From DASYFG01 sp036498565 (GTDB lineage: Bacteria; Bacillota; Bacilli; Lactobacillales; Lactobacillaceae): 64,000 bases of DNA. Under the pieces are notes generated by a model. The model had not been told where the DNA came from and did not search any database. It was given only the letters and a program-made list of their open reading frames with translations. A program made the translations under genes and the position numbers. Location of the stretch: the NCBI GenBank assembly GCA_036498565.1, contig DASYFG010000004.1:620001-684000 (forward strand), in the 5' to 3' direction. How positions within the stretch are numbered: the stretch's first letter is position 1; every line of letters begins with the position of its first letter. Shown in pieces: positions 40,831-48,853 of this stretch.

Positions 40831-41724
40831 ATGCAAACCGTTCTCACGTTAAACAATTTAGCGCAGATTAAAAGCCATTACAGCGCCTATCTGGCGCCGA
40901 CGCCGGCCAACGCCGCTTGGGTCGCAAAATTGCCCGACGTCACCATCACCGCATACGCGTCCGGCAAAGTCCTTTTCCAAGGCAAAGGTCATGCGCGCGA
41001 AGCGGCACTTTGGGGCAAAGCTAACCCCACCGCCGCTAAATCAAGCCAGTCAAAAGGCGACAAAATCCCCGCTGATTTTGGCACGTGGTCGGTGATGGGC
41101 AGTGACGAAGTTGGCGCGGGCGCTTATTTTGGCCCGTTAACAACGGCCGCAGTTTTTGTCCCAGCGAGCGAAGTGGCTTGGGTCAAACAACTTGGCATTG
41201 CGGATTCCAAAACCTTAAACGACACGAAAATCACTACGATGGCTCAAGAAATCATCGCGCGTTTGCCTCATCACGTTGTGAATTTAATGCCGGAAAAATA
41301 CAATGAATTGCAACCAAAATACAACGTCGTGGCCCTAAAAGCACTCAGCCACAACCTTGCTTTGGCGCAATTAACCACTAAAATTAACACCACGCCTGAC
41401 GCTTATCTCATCGATCAATTCGCCCAGCGCAACACGTATTACAAATACCTCGCCGGCCAAGCATCAATCATCAAAGACAACGTCTACTTCGCCACCAAAG
41501 CCGAAACGTTGCACATGGCAGTCGCGGCCGCTTCAATTTTGGCGCGTTACGTTGAATTGCAATCGATGCGCGAGTTAAGCCAGCGCGCTGGCGTGACTTT
41601 ACCAATTGGTGCTGGTGCTAACGTTGATCGAATCGCTGCGGATTTACTGCGGCGCGGCGTAGATTTACGTGAATTTGCGAAATTACACTTTGCAAATACT
41701 GACAAAGCCAAGCAAATGTTATAA
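40831..41724 (+). CDS. rnhC: Ribonuclease HIII
   Basis: RNase HIII removes RNA from RNA-DNA hybrids. The 297-residue protein has an N-terminal TBP-like substrate-binding domain ('YASGKVLFQGKGHAREAALWG') and the catalytic domain starting 'VMGSDEVGAGAYFGPL', where Asp-Glu are catalytic, with 'GIADSKTLND' and 'AAASILARYVEL' later. It begins right after a consensus -10 box without a Shine-Dalgarno, so it is probably a leaderless transcript. Confidence 0.95.
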   Translation: MQTVLTLNNLAQIKSHYSAYLAPTPANAAWVAKLPDVTITAYASGKVLFQGKGHAREAALWGKANPTAAKSSQSKGDKIPADFGTWSVMGSDEVGAGAYFGPLTTAAVFVPASEVAWVKQLGIADSKTLNDTKITTMAQEIIARLPHHVVNLMPEKYNELQPKYNVVALKALSHNLALAQLTTKINTTPDAYLIDQFAQRNTYYKYLAGQASIIKDNVYFATKAETLHMAVAAASILARYVELQSMRELSQRAGVTLPIGAGANVDRIAADLLRRGVDLREFAKLHFANTDKAKQML

Positions 41725-41747
41725 ACTGAACTTAAAGGAAATTACTC

Positions 41748-42266
41748 ATGCGAAAAGCTCTGCTCGCCCTTGCGGTACTTGCGGTTGGCCTCTTGGCAGC
41801 CGTGTTGGTTTTCCAACAACAACCTACTTACGCCGGTGTTTCAATGCCCAAAACGGACTACGAAAACCTGCAAACTTCAAAAACTGAATTAACCACTTTG
41901 TTGCATGATTTGACGTATTTTGAGAATACGAAAAAATCAGATTTGACCCGCATTCAAAAAGATGCGGACAAAATTCAAGCCCAACTCAAGCCAAATTTGA
42001 GTGCGACGGATCAACAAAAATTGACCGGCGCTTTGTTTGACAAGACGCATGGCATCGTTGGCATCGCCCAAACTGCGGCGAGTCGCGGCTATAATTTTGA
42101 CAGCGGTGTGGCGGCGCAATTCCACGATCCGATGTTCACTTTGATCAGCTTGACGGTCAATGGCGTGAATAAAAGTTCCGCTCAACGTGCCAAAATCGAA
42201 GCCAAGTTACAAAAAGATTTGGATATCGACGATAAATTGTATCAAATCGGCGCCATCAACGAATAA
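41748..42266 (+). CDS. Hypothetical exported protein
   Basis: A 172-residue protein I do not recognise. It has an N-terminal hydrophobic segment ('LLALAVLAVGLLAAVLVF') that acts as a signal or anchor, without a lipobox, then a helical outside part ('TELTTLLHDLTYFENTKKSD', 'RAKIEAKLQKDLDIDDKLY'). AAAGGAA precedes the ATG. It starts 23 bases after rnhC and probably shares its transcript. Confidence 0.7.
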   Translation: MRKALLALAVLAVGLLAAVLVFQQQPTYAGVSMPKTDYENLQTSKTELTTLLHDLTYFENTKKSDLTRIQKDADKIQAQLKPNLSATDQQKLTGALFDKTHGIVGIAQTAASRGYNFDSGVAAQFHDPMFTLISLTVNGVNKSSAQRAKIEAKLQKDLDIDDKLYQIGAINE

Positions 42267-42303
42267 AAAAGCGATTCATCTTCACGATGAATCGCTTTTT
42301 TTG
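42265..42303. terminator. Bidirectional terminator after the exported protein gene
   Basis: Stem AAAAAAGCGATTCATC/GATGAATCGCTTTTTT with loop TTCAC. It overlaps the last codons of the convergent gene. Confidence 0.9.
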
Positions 42304-43184
42304 TTGACGAAAACTGCTGTGTGATACGGCACACCGACCGTTTTTTGGAATTTTTCATACCAAGTTGCAAAGAAAACTTGCGTTTGGATGACGGTCACCA
42401 ACGAATCGGTCGTGACATTCAAAGCGTAGCGCCATTTGCCCGCTGTTTCAACCAAAGACAACGTCACATCGTCTGGCAAGTGCAAAGCCACGCCATTCGG
42501 CGCTGATTTCAACAACACATTTTCTTGCGCCGCCAAAATAAATAATTCGTCCAGTTGCGCCTTTGTCACCGCGCCACTCAACGGCCAACCACCTGGTGCC
42601 GCGCTGTCAATCAATTGGCTGTCCACTTGAAAATCATTTTCCGCTAACAAAGTCGCTAACTGCGTAAAAATCGCTAATACCGCCCGCGTAGCGGCGACAC
42701 CGTTGCGCCGCACAGCCTGCGTTTGGACTATTAACAACAATTCTGCGTGGTTTAAGTACCACCGTTTTTGCGCCAAATCCCAATAGGCCAAGCGCAAACC
42801 ATGCGTCACTTCCGTCAAATAAAAACCGCCCGCGGCCAACGGTGCTGCGGTAAATTGCCATTCTGTATTTGGCCAATCCGCTAATTGCAAAGTCGCTAAG
42901 CGTTGCCCCGGCAGTTCGCCCAGCGCAAATCGGTCGGTGACCTGCACCAACAAGCGCGCAAACGCCACCATCGCCCAATGGGCCGGTGCGTAAACGGCAT
43001 CTGCACTCAATTGCGCCACCGCGGCGGCTTGTGGTTGATACGCCGTAATATTTTGGGTCGCCGTCACAATTTCAGCAACCGTTTGACTTTGAGCCAGTTG
43101 CGCCACATTTGCTTGTAACGCGGTCAAATGCGCAATATCTTTGGCCAATTTTTGTGCATAATCGTCTGGTTTAAAGTCCGTCAT
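42282..43184 (-). CDS. Unknown protein, second gene of a two-gene unit
   Basis: I do not recognise this 300-residue soluble protein. It has helices at the start, then a mixed alpha/beta part ('AAGGFYLTEVTHGLRLAYWD', 'KRWYLNHAELLLIVQTQAVRRNG') and a beta-rich end ('VALHLPDDVTLSLVETAGKWRYALNV'). It is rich in Ala, Gln and Leu. GGAGG precedes the ATG, which lies inside the end of the upstream gene (14-base overlap), so the two are translated together and may form a complex. Confidence 0.7.
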   Translation of the reverse strand: MTDFKPDDYAQKLAKDIAHLTALQANVAQLAQSQTVAEIVTATQNITAYQPQAAAVAQLSADAVYAPAHWAMVAFARLLVQVTDRFALGELPGQRLATLQLADWPNTEWQFTAAPLAAGGFYLTEVTHGLRLAYWDLAQKRWYLNHAELLLIVQTQAVRRNGVAATRAVLAIFTQLATLLAENDFQVDSQLIDSAAPGGWPLSGAVTKAQLDELFILAAQENVLLKSAPNGVALHLPDDVTLSLVETAGKWRYALNVTTDSLVTVIQTQVFFATWYEKFQKTVGVPYHTAVFVNKKSDSS

Positions 43185-44010
43185 GATGCGCCTCCAAATA
43201 ACTCAACAAAGCTGGGTAAAAATCCGCCAGCGCCGCTTCAAATTTGCTAAAGTCACCAAAAACAGTTGTGATCGCCGCTAATTCCAAACGAATTTGCGTG
43301 GCGGCTTTTTGATGCGCCAAAATGGCTGCGTCGTTTGCCACAATTTGCTCTTTGACGTCGGGAATTTTGGCTTCTTCGGCTTGGAGATTGTCGATTTTAT
43401 CCGTGATGAGTTGGCGCGCAGCACGCCATTTTTCTTTCACGTCACGTCGGGCAAACGGACTGACTTTGTCGGCGTCAACAGTTGCCAATTGATCTTCGGC
43501 CACGCTCAAAGCCAGTTGCCGCTTGTTTGAATCGGCGATGAATTGGTGCAAAGCCGTATTCGTCGTTTGCAAAGCTTCAATTTGCGCGTCAAACACACTT
43601 TTTTCTTTTGGCAAAGTCGCGGTTTGCGCCAAACTCGTCATTACCGTCTCGTCCTGCGTCACATCGCCTTGCAAAACCGCCAAAACGCCCAATGCGCGAT
43701 GATCCCACCAATCGCCCAAATACAGCACAATTTCCCCGTCGTGAGCCACTTCTGGCACCACAAACGGCAAATACTCCGCCACAAACGCCAACACCGCCGG
43801 CGTTAATTCATCTGCCAAAGCCACCTGCTGATCTGACAACATTGCCGCATCCGTATCACTAATCGCAAATGGCAATTCACGCCCGGTCGCCACGTAACGT
43901 TTGGCATCCAAAGCCGCATAAACATGCGCCAAAGCAGGTTTTGCTAGCGCTTGTTTAACGTGGTTGAGATAAGTTATTTTCGCATCCAAGGCAGTTGTTA
44001 AATTTCCCAT
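43171..44010 (-). CDS. Unknown coiled-coil protein, first gene of a two-gene unit
   Basis: I do not recognise this 279-residue protein. The first half is globular ('LPFVVPEVAHDGEIVLYLGDWWDHRALGV'), the second half a long helical, probably coiled-coil region (about residues 140-265, 'DVKEKWRAARQLITDKIDNL'). The ATG at 44010 has GGAG about ten bases upstream; a longer frame to 44058 enters the glnA terminator. Similar proteins may be labelled SbcC-like because of the coiled coil, but no ATPase motif is present. Confidence 0.65.
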   Translation of the reverse strand: MGNLTTALDAKITYLNHVKQALAKPALAHVYAALDAKRYVATGRELPFAISDTDAAMLSDQQVALADELTPAVLAFVAEYLPFVVPEVAHDGEIVLYLGDWWDHRALGVLAVLQGDVTQDETVMTSLAQTATLPKEKSVFDAQIEALQTTNTALHQFIADSNKRQLALSVAEDQLATVDADKVSPFARRDVKEKWRAARQLITDKIDNLQAEEAKIPDVKEQIVANDAAILAHQKAATQIRLELAAITTVFGDFSKFEAALADFYPALLSYLEAHHDGL

Positions 44011-44048
44011 CGGCTCAGTCACTCCGTCTTTTATTATTAAAATCATAT

Positions 44049-44077
44049 CAAAAAACACCGCACAAGTGCGGTGTTTA
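44049..44077 (-). terminator. Terminator of glnA
   Basis: Stem AAACACCGCA/TGCGGTGTTT with a T run on the minus strand. Confidence 0.85.
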
Positions 44078-44085
44078 ACTCTTTT

Positions 44086-45432
44086 TTAGTAGTTTTGCAA
44101 GTAAGCGTCCAATTCCCATTCAGAAACGAATTGACGATATGAACGGTATTCCAACTTCTTAGCTTCTGTAAAGCGATCAGCGATGTGGTCACCCACCGCG
44201 CTCACAATCACTTCATCTTTTTCAAAGGCTTCAACCGCACCCAACAAGGTGTCTGGCAAGTCCGTGATACCAGCCTTGCCACGTTCTTCTTCGTCCATCA
44301 AATAGATGTTCTTGTCGACGTGTCCCAATGGTTCCAAACCACGCGCAATCCCGTCCAAACCAGCTTCCAAAATCGCTGCAAACGTTGTGTAAGGGTTGGC
44401 CGTCGGGTCAACTGAACGCAATTCCAAACGTGTTGAGTTGCCACGTGAAGCCGGAACGCGGACCATTGGTGAACGGTTAGACGTTGACCAAGCAATGTAA
44501 ACCGGTGCTTCAAATCCAGGCGTCAAACGCTTGTATGAGTTGACGGTTGGGTTTGCCAAAGCTGTGAAAGCTGGTGCGTGTTCCAACAAGCCACCCAAGA
44601 AATTGTAGGCTGTTGGTGACAATTGCAAGTCGCCAGTTTCTGCAAAGAAGGCGTTGCCAGCTTCTGTAAACAATGACATGTTGGTGTGCATACCTGAACC
44701 GTTGATACCAGCGATTGGCTTTGGCATGAACGTTGCGTAGTAGCCGTACTTACGCGCGATTGTCTTCACGACCAACTTAAATGTCTGCACATTGTCAGCT
44801 TGTTCCAAAGCGTTAGCGTACTTAAAGTCAACTTCGTGTTGACCTTCGGCCACTTCGTGGTGCGCGGCTTCAACTTCAAAGCCCATGTCTTCCAAAGTCA
44901 ACACGATTTCACGACGGACATTTTCCCCCATGTCCAAAGGCGCCAAGTCAAAGTAGCCACCTTTGTCGTTCAATTCTGTGGTTGGGTTACCAGCTGCGTC
45001 TAATTTGAACAAGAAGAATTCAGGTTCCACACCCAAATTAAAGGCGTTAAAGCCAGCTTCAGCCGCATGTTGCAAAGCACGCTTCAAGGCGTAACGTGGG
45101 TCACCAGCAAATGGCTTGCGATCAGCAGTGTAAATATCTGCAATCAAACGCGCCACTTTTCCACCACGTTCGTCCGTTGCCCAAGGGAAAATCAAGAATG
45201 TTGACAAATCTGGGTACAAGTACATGTCAGATTCGTTGATCCGTACAAAACCTTCGATTGATGAACCGTCAAACATCAAGTTGTTGTCCAACACTTTGTC
45301 CAATTGTGAAATAGGCACTTCAACGTTCTTGATTGCGCCAAGAACGTCTGTAAATGTCAAACGCAAAAATTCAACGTTTTCATCTGCGATAATTTGCTTG
45401 ATTTCTTCCTTTGTGTACGCTGTGCGTGCCAT
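44086..45432 (-). CDS. glnA: Glutamine synthetase, type I
   Basis: GlnA makes glutamine from glutamate and ammonia with ATP. The 448-residue length is the Gram-positive GSI-alpha form, without the adenylylation site. Signatures are 'MFDGSSIEGFVRINESDMYL', 'KPIAGINGSGMHTNMSL' and 'NRSPMVRVPASRGNSTRLELRS' in part. It follows glnR and should be feedback-controlled through it. AAGGAAGG precedes the ATG. Confidence 0.97.
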   Translation of the reverse strand: MARTAYTKEEIKQIIADENVEFLRLTFTDVLGAIKNVEVPISQLDKVLDNNLMFDGSSIEGFVRINESDMYLYPDLSTFLIFPWATDERGGKVARLIADIYTADRKPFAGDPRYALKRALQHAAEAGFNAFNLGVEPEFFLFKLDAAGNPTTELNDKGGYFDLAPLDMGENVRREIVLTLEDMGFEVEAAHHEVAEGQHEVDFKYANALEQADNVQTFKLVVKTIARKYGYYATFMPKPIAGINGSGMHTNMSLFTEAGNAFFAETGDLQLSPTAYNFLGGLLEHAPAFTALANPTVNSYKRLTPGFEAPVYIAWSTSNRSPMVRVPASRGNSTRLELRSVDPTANPYTTFAAILEAGLDGIARGLEPLGHVDKNIYLMDEEERGKAGITDLPDTLLGAVEAFEKDEVIVSAVGDHIADRFTEAKKLEYRSYRQFVSEWELDAYLQNY

Positions 45433-45474
45433 GGTTCGGTAACCTTCCTTTTCGTGTCTGCTGTGTGTGGTTGT

Positions 45475-45807
45475 TTATTTGAAACGTGCAATCTGCGTAA
45501 ATTCATCGCGCAGTGCCCGTCGCAAAGCTTGCTGGTTGTTGGCTTTTTCCGCAAGTGCGCGAGTGCGTTTGGCAAAGATTTCTTGAATATCTTTAATCGA
45601 ATCGCCGGCATCCAAAAAGTCTTTAATTTCTAGCAAACGATCGACATCATTTAATGAAAATCGACGTTGTCCGCCATCACCGCGTTGCGGCGTTATCAAT
45701 GCTTGTTGCTCGTAATAGCGAATTTGCCGGTCGGTCAGTAACGTCAATTCACGCACCGTGCCAATTGGTAAAACCGCTAAATTACGGCGAAGTTCTCGTT
45801 CACTCAT
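45475..45807 (-). CDS. glnR: Nitrogen regulator GlnR (MerR family)
   Basis: GlnR represses glnRA and other nitrogen genes when glutamine is plentiful. The 110-residue protein has the winged-helix 'IGTVRELTLLTDRQIRYYEQQALITPQR' start of MerR type and a short C-terminal tail that senses feedback-inhibited GlnA in Bacillus. The start at 45807 has GGTGAT upstream. A perfect GlnR operator lies upstream at 45867-45883. Confidence 0.93.
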   Translation of the reverse strand: MSERELRRNLAVLPIGTVRELTLLTDRQIRYYEQQALITPQRGDGGQRRFSLNDVDRLLEIKDFLDAGDSIKDIQEIFAKRTRALAEKANNQQALRRALRDEFTQIARFK

Positions 45808-45866
45808 GTTTATCACCATTCAACTGTTCTCAGTTTAACGCGAATTGGTCTAGTTGACAAATATTA

Positions 45867-45883
45867 TGTCAGAAAACCTAACA
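45867..45883. promoter_or_regulatory. GlnR operator
   Basis: TGTTA-N7-TGACA on the minus strand, matching the known TGTNA-N7-TNACA GlnR/TnrA consensus exactly, 60 bases before glnR. Confidence 0.85.
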
Positions 45884-45927
45884 CGTATTTTTATCGTTCG
45901 CTTTTAACTGTCAAAATAAACGAACAT

Positions 45928-45957
45928 TTGACGTGAATGGCGGTCGTTGGTTACACT
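45928..45957 (+). promoter_or_regulatory. Promoter of the MscS-type channel gene
   Basis: TTGACG (45928-45933), 18 bases, TACACT (45952-45957). Confidence 0.5.
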
Positions 45958-45982
45958 GGACTATAAAGTAATGGAGGTTCTT

Positions 45983-47029
45983 ATGACAAGTTTACAGCAT
46001 TGGTTTGTGGGCCGATTTGACTGGTGGAATTTGCTGGTTGCGGCGGTCATTATTATTGGTTTTGCGGTGTTTAGTCGCAGTATCATCCACGCCCTTTTCC
46101 GCCTCATCGAACGCTTCATCCCCGAAAATCAGGTGGTTTGGCGTGATTTGGTGATTGCCTTTGAGCGTTCTGTGAAAATTATCGTGTTATTTAGTGGGCT
46201 GTTGTGGGCTTTGCATGTTTTGGCGCTGCCGCATTTTGTCTTAACATTTGCCTTGCAGCTTTATCGGTCCATTCTGATTTTCAGTATTGGTTTGGGAATT
46301 ATGGCTTTGGTTGGCACGATTACGCAGTTTGTGCATCAATTTGGCGCCAACAAATTCAATTTGCAATTCGATGAAATTGTTGTGCCTTTCGTCACGCGCG
46401 TGCTTAAATTCATTGTCGGCGCGCTGATTGCCACCATGATTCTGTCGGACTGGGGCTTTAATATCAACGGTGTAGTCGCTGGTTTGGGCTTGGCTGGTTT
46501 GGCCGTGTCGATGGCGGCACAGGACTATATCCGCAATCTAATGGGCGGTGTCACCATCATCACCGAAGCGCCTTTCACAATTGGCGACTGGATTGCGACG
46601 CCTAGCGCTGAAGGCATCGTTGAAGATATTAATTTCCGCGCGACGATCTTGCGTGATTTTGAAGACGCCCTTGTGACCGTACCAAACGCAACTTTGGCCA
46701 GTCAACCGATTACCAACTGGTCGCGCGTGCAAAAGCGTAAAATTCAATTGGACTTCTACTTAGACACGGCCACAACGCCTGCTGAATTGCAAACTATCAG
46801 CACAACGCTAAGCGCAACTTTGATTGCAGACAGCCGTTTTGAAGCCGACACCGTGCGCGTCTTTTTGAACCAAATCACGGCCATCGGCCAAGAATGGCGC
46901 GTGATCGCCTTTTTGCTCCTCGATGACGACGCTGATTTCCTAAGCGCCAAAGCCGATGTGGCAACGATGGCATTAGACGTCCTCGTCAAAAACGACATTA
47001 AATTACTCCAACAAGATATTGTGAAATAA
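45983..47029 (+). CDS. MscS-type mechanosensitive ion channel
   Basis: A 348-residue membrane channel that opens under membrane tension to release solutes. N-terminal hydrophobic segments at about 15-40, 65-95 and 110-135 precede the pore helix and Gly/Ala-rich TM3 ('NGVVAGLGLAGLAVSMAAQDYIRNLMGG' in part), the beta domain ('PFTIGDWIATPSAEGIVEDINFRAT') and an alpha-beta C-terminus. The start at 45983 has GGAGG five bases upstream; the frame continues 12 codons upstream without support. Divergent from glnR. Confidence 0.9.
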   Translation: MTSLQHWFVGRFDWWNLLVAAVIIIGFAVFSRSIIHALFRLIERFIPENQVVWRDLVIAFERSVKIIVLFSGLLWALHVLALPHFVLTFALQLYRSILIFSIGLGIMALVGTITQFVHQFGANKFNLQFDEIVVPFVTRVLKFIVGALIATMILSDWGFNINGVVAGLGLAGLAVSMAAQDYIRNLMGGVTIITEAPFTIGDWIATPSAEGIVEDINFRATILRDFEDALVTVPNATLASQPITNWSRVQKRKIQLDFYLDTATTPAELQTISTTLSATLIADSRFEADTVRVFLNQITAIGQEWRVIAFLLLDDDADFLSAKADVATMALDVLVKNDIKLLQQDIVK

Positions 47030-47054
47030 AAAGCACCTCAGCGAGGTGCTTTTT
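47030..47054 (+). terminator. Terminator of the MscS-type gene
   Basis: Stem AAAAAGCACCTC/GAGGTGCTTTTT, directly after the stop. Confidence 0.88.
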
Positions 47055-47072
47055 ATTATTAAAGAAATCGCC

Positions 47073-47197
47073 GGTGCCGATTTTTGTGGTACTTGTTTTG
47101 ACCATTTCCAAACGAACGGCGCGCAGCGCATGACCAAAGGTCATTTCGTTTGAAAATGCGTTAAAACAAGTACATCAAGCAAAAATCTTCGCGCACC
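47073..47197. repeat. Dispersed hairpin element, copy B
   Basis: A 125-base hairpin element between two convergent genes: outer GGTGC/GCACC, GATTTTTG/CAAAAATC, GTACTTGTTTT/AAAACAAGTAC, inner AAACGAA/TTCGTTT and ATGACC/GGTCAT. Each stem is changed on both sides relative to the other copies. It sits between two terminators, so it is in the convergent gap. Confidence 0.8.
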
Positions 47198-47213
47198 GCC
47201 CACAAATCAGCAC

Positions 47214-47241
47214 AAAAAAACACGCTCAAAGCGTGTTTTAA
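47214..47241 (-). terminator. Terminator of the sugar porter gene
   Basis: Stem AAAACACGCT/AGCGTGTTTT with seven Ts on the minus strand. Confidence 0.85.
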
Positions 47242-47248
47242 TCAAAAA

Positions 47249-48601
47249 TTAATTGCGTGCACGCAAGTCTTTTTCGATGTCTTCCAATGACTTACCGCGT
47301 GTTTCAGGCACGAGATATTTCACGAAGAAGATTGAAATGAAGGCGAAGATGGCAAAGATACCAAATGGTCCACCCACGTTGTTGTGGAAGACAGCCAACA
47401 AAACCAAGAAGAATTGTGACACGATAAAGTTACCAATCCAGTTGGCAGCTGATCCGATTGATGAACCAATGCCACGAACTGACAAGGGGAAGATTTCACC
47501 AATCATCACCCAAGCAATTGGTCCCCATGAAATGGCGAAACCAAAAATGTAAATGGCAATCAAGACCATCGTTGGCACTGCCGCAGCTTGCACAGTCAAC
47601 GTGTAGTTCAACACCGTCAAAATGGCCAATGAAATTGTCATAATGATTGAACCAAACGTCAACAAGGCCTTACGGTCAAAGCGATCCATGATTGAAATGG
47701 CAACAATTGTCACCACAAAGTTCACAATTCCAATGCCAACTGAAATCCAAATGGCGTTTGAATCAGCAAAACCAAAACCTTTGATAAATACTTGTGGCAA
47801 GAAGTAGATAACTGAGTTAATTCCTACCAATTGTTGCAAGAACATGATGCCAACCGCAACAATCACTGCTGGGCGGGCAACAGAGAACAATTCTTTCAAA
47901 CCGCCCTTTTGTTGACCAACAATTTGTTCAATTTCAGCTAATTCCGCATCGACGTTTTCGCCCGTGTTGGCACGCAAATGGTTCAACACGCGTTTCGCAT
48001 CAGCTTCGTCACCCTTAGCCGCCAAGAAACGTGGTGATTCTGGCAACAAGAAACTTCCCAAGAACAACAAGACCGCTGGTACCAAAGCTGATCCCAACAT
48101 CCAACGCCAGTCACGAATACCCGCGATGTTGTGACCCAAGAAACCAAGGTTTGAAACATAAGCCAACAAAACCCCAAGCGTGATCATCAATTGGAACATT
48201 GTTCCCAAAGAACCACGGTGCTTAGCTGGCGCCAATTCAGCCAAGTAAGCTGGTGTCAAAGCTGAAGCAGCTCCGACAGCCAATCCCAAGATGATACGGG
48301 CAATAATCATTGCCCCAAAACCACCAGCAATGGCACTCAATAATGAGCCGACAATGAAGAATAAACCAGCCACTGTCAACAAAATTTTACGACCAAAACG
48401 GTCTGCCAAAGGTCCAACACCCAAAGCACCAACCGCTGACCCAACCAAAACAGCTGAAGTCGTAAATGACGTTTGGGCAACGTCCAACTTGAAGTCGCTT
48501 TCAATCAAAGATGACGCCCCAGAAATAATTCCCGTGTCAAATCCGAAAAGCAAGCCACCTAAAGCGCCGAAAAAGAAAATAAATCCGACATTAATACGCA
48601 T
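47249..48601 (-). CDS. Sugar porter family MFS transporter
   Basis: A 450-residue proton-coupled sugar transporter with twelve hydrophobic segments. 'GGLLFGFDTGIISGA', 'PLADRFGRKILL', 'RIILGLAVGAASALTPAYLAE', 'PESPRFLAAKGD' and 'VPETRGKSLEDIE' are sugar-porter signatures. Relatives carry xylose, arabinose, galactose or inositol; the sequence alone does not decide. Two cre sites and a strong promoter upstream show carbon catabolite control. Confidence 0.9.
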   Translation of the reverse strand: MRINVGFIFFFGALGGLLFGFDTGIISGASSLIESDFKLDVAQTSFTTSAVLVGSAVGALGVGPLADRFGRKILLTVAGLFFIVGSLLSAIAGGFGAMIIARIILGLAVGAASALTPAYLAELAPAKHRGSLGTMFQLMITLGVLLAYVSNLGFLGHNIAGIRDWRWMLGSALVPAVLLFLGSFLLPESPRFLAAKGDEADAKRVLNHLRANTGENVDAELAEIEQIVGQQKGGLKELFSVARPAVIVAVGIMFLQQLVGINSVIYFLPQVFIKGFGFADSNAIWISVGIGIVNFVVTIVAISIMDRFDRKALLTFGSIIMTISLAILTVLNYTLTVQAAAVPTMVLIAIYIFGFAISWGPIAWVMIGEIFPLSVRGIGSSIGSAANWIGNFIVSQFFLVLLAVFHNNVGGPFGIFAIFAFISIFFVKYLVPETRGKSLEDIEKDLRARN

Positions 48602-48626
48602 AAGTTCGCTCCTACGAAAAGTTTTA

Positions 48627-48640
48627 TTTAACCGCTTACA
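48627..48640. promoter_or_regulatory. cre-like site near the sugar porter start
   Basis: Minus-strand TGTAAGCGGTTAAA, one mismatch to the CcpA consensus TGWNANCGNTNWCA, within the 5' leader. Confidence 0.5.
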
Positions 48641-48704
48641 TGTGCAGTGTGTAAATTTTCATATTTTTCTGAAAAAGGCTGTATGTAAACCTTTGCAGAT
48701 TACA

Positions 48705-48718
48705 TGAAAACGATTACA
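48705..48718. promoter_or_regulatory. cre site (CcpA operator) of the sugar porter gene
   Basis: Minus-strand TGTAATCGTTTTCA, a full match to the cre consensus, placed directly after the -10 box where bound CcpA would block transcription. Confidence 0.75.
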
Positions 48719-48722
48719 TTTA

Positions 48723-48751
48723 AATATAGCATGTTTCAAAAACCATGTAAA
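48723..48751 (-). promoter_or_regulatory. Promoter of the sugar porter gene
   Basis: TTTACA (48746-48751), 17 bases, TGC TATATT (-10 at 48723-48728) on the minus strand. Confidence 0.7.
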
Positions 48752-48799
48752 CACTTTGTTTATGTTGACGGTTACAACTTGCGGTCATTTGTGTCAAAT

Positions 48800-48828
48800 G
48801 TGACAGAATTTCGCCAAAGCGCTACAAT
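48800..48828 (+). promoter_or_regulatory. Promoter of the PmrA-like gene
   Basis: GTGACA (48800-48805), 17 bases, TACAAT (48823-48828). Confidence 0.6.
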
Positions 48829-48853
48829 GGATTTATAGATAAATGGAGGAAAC

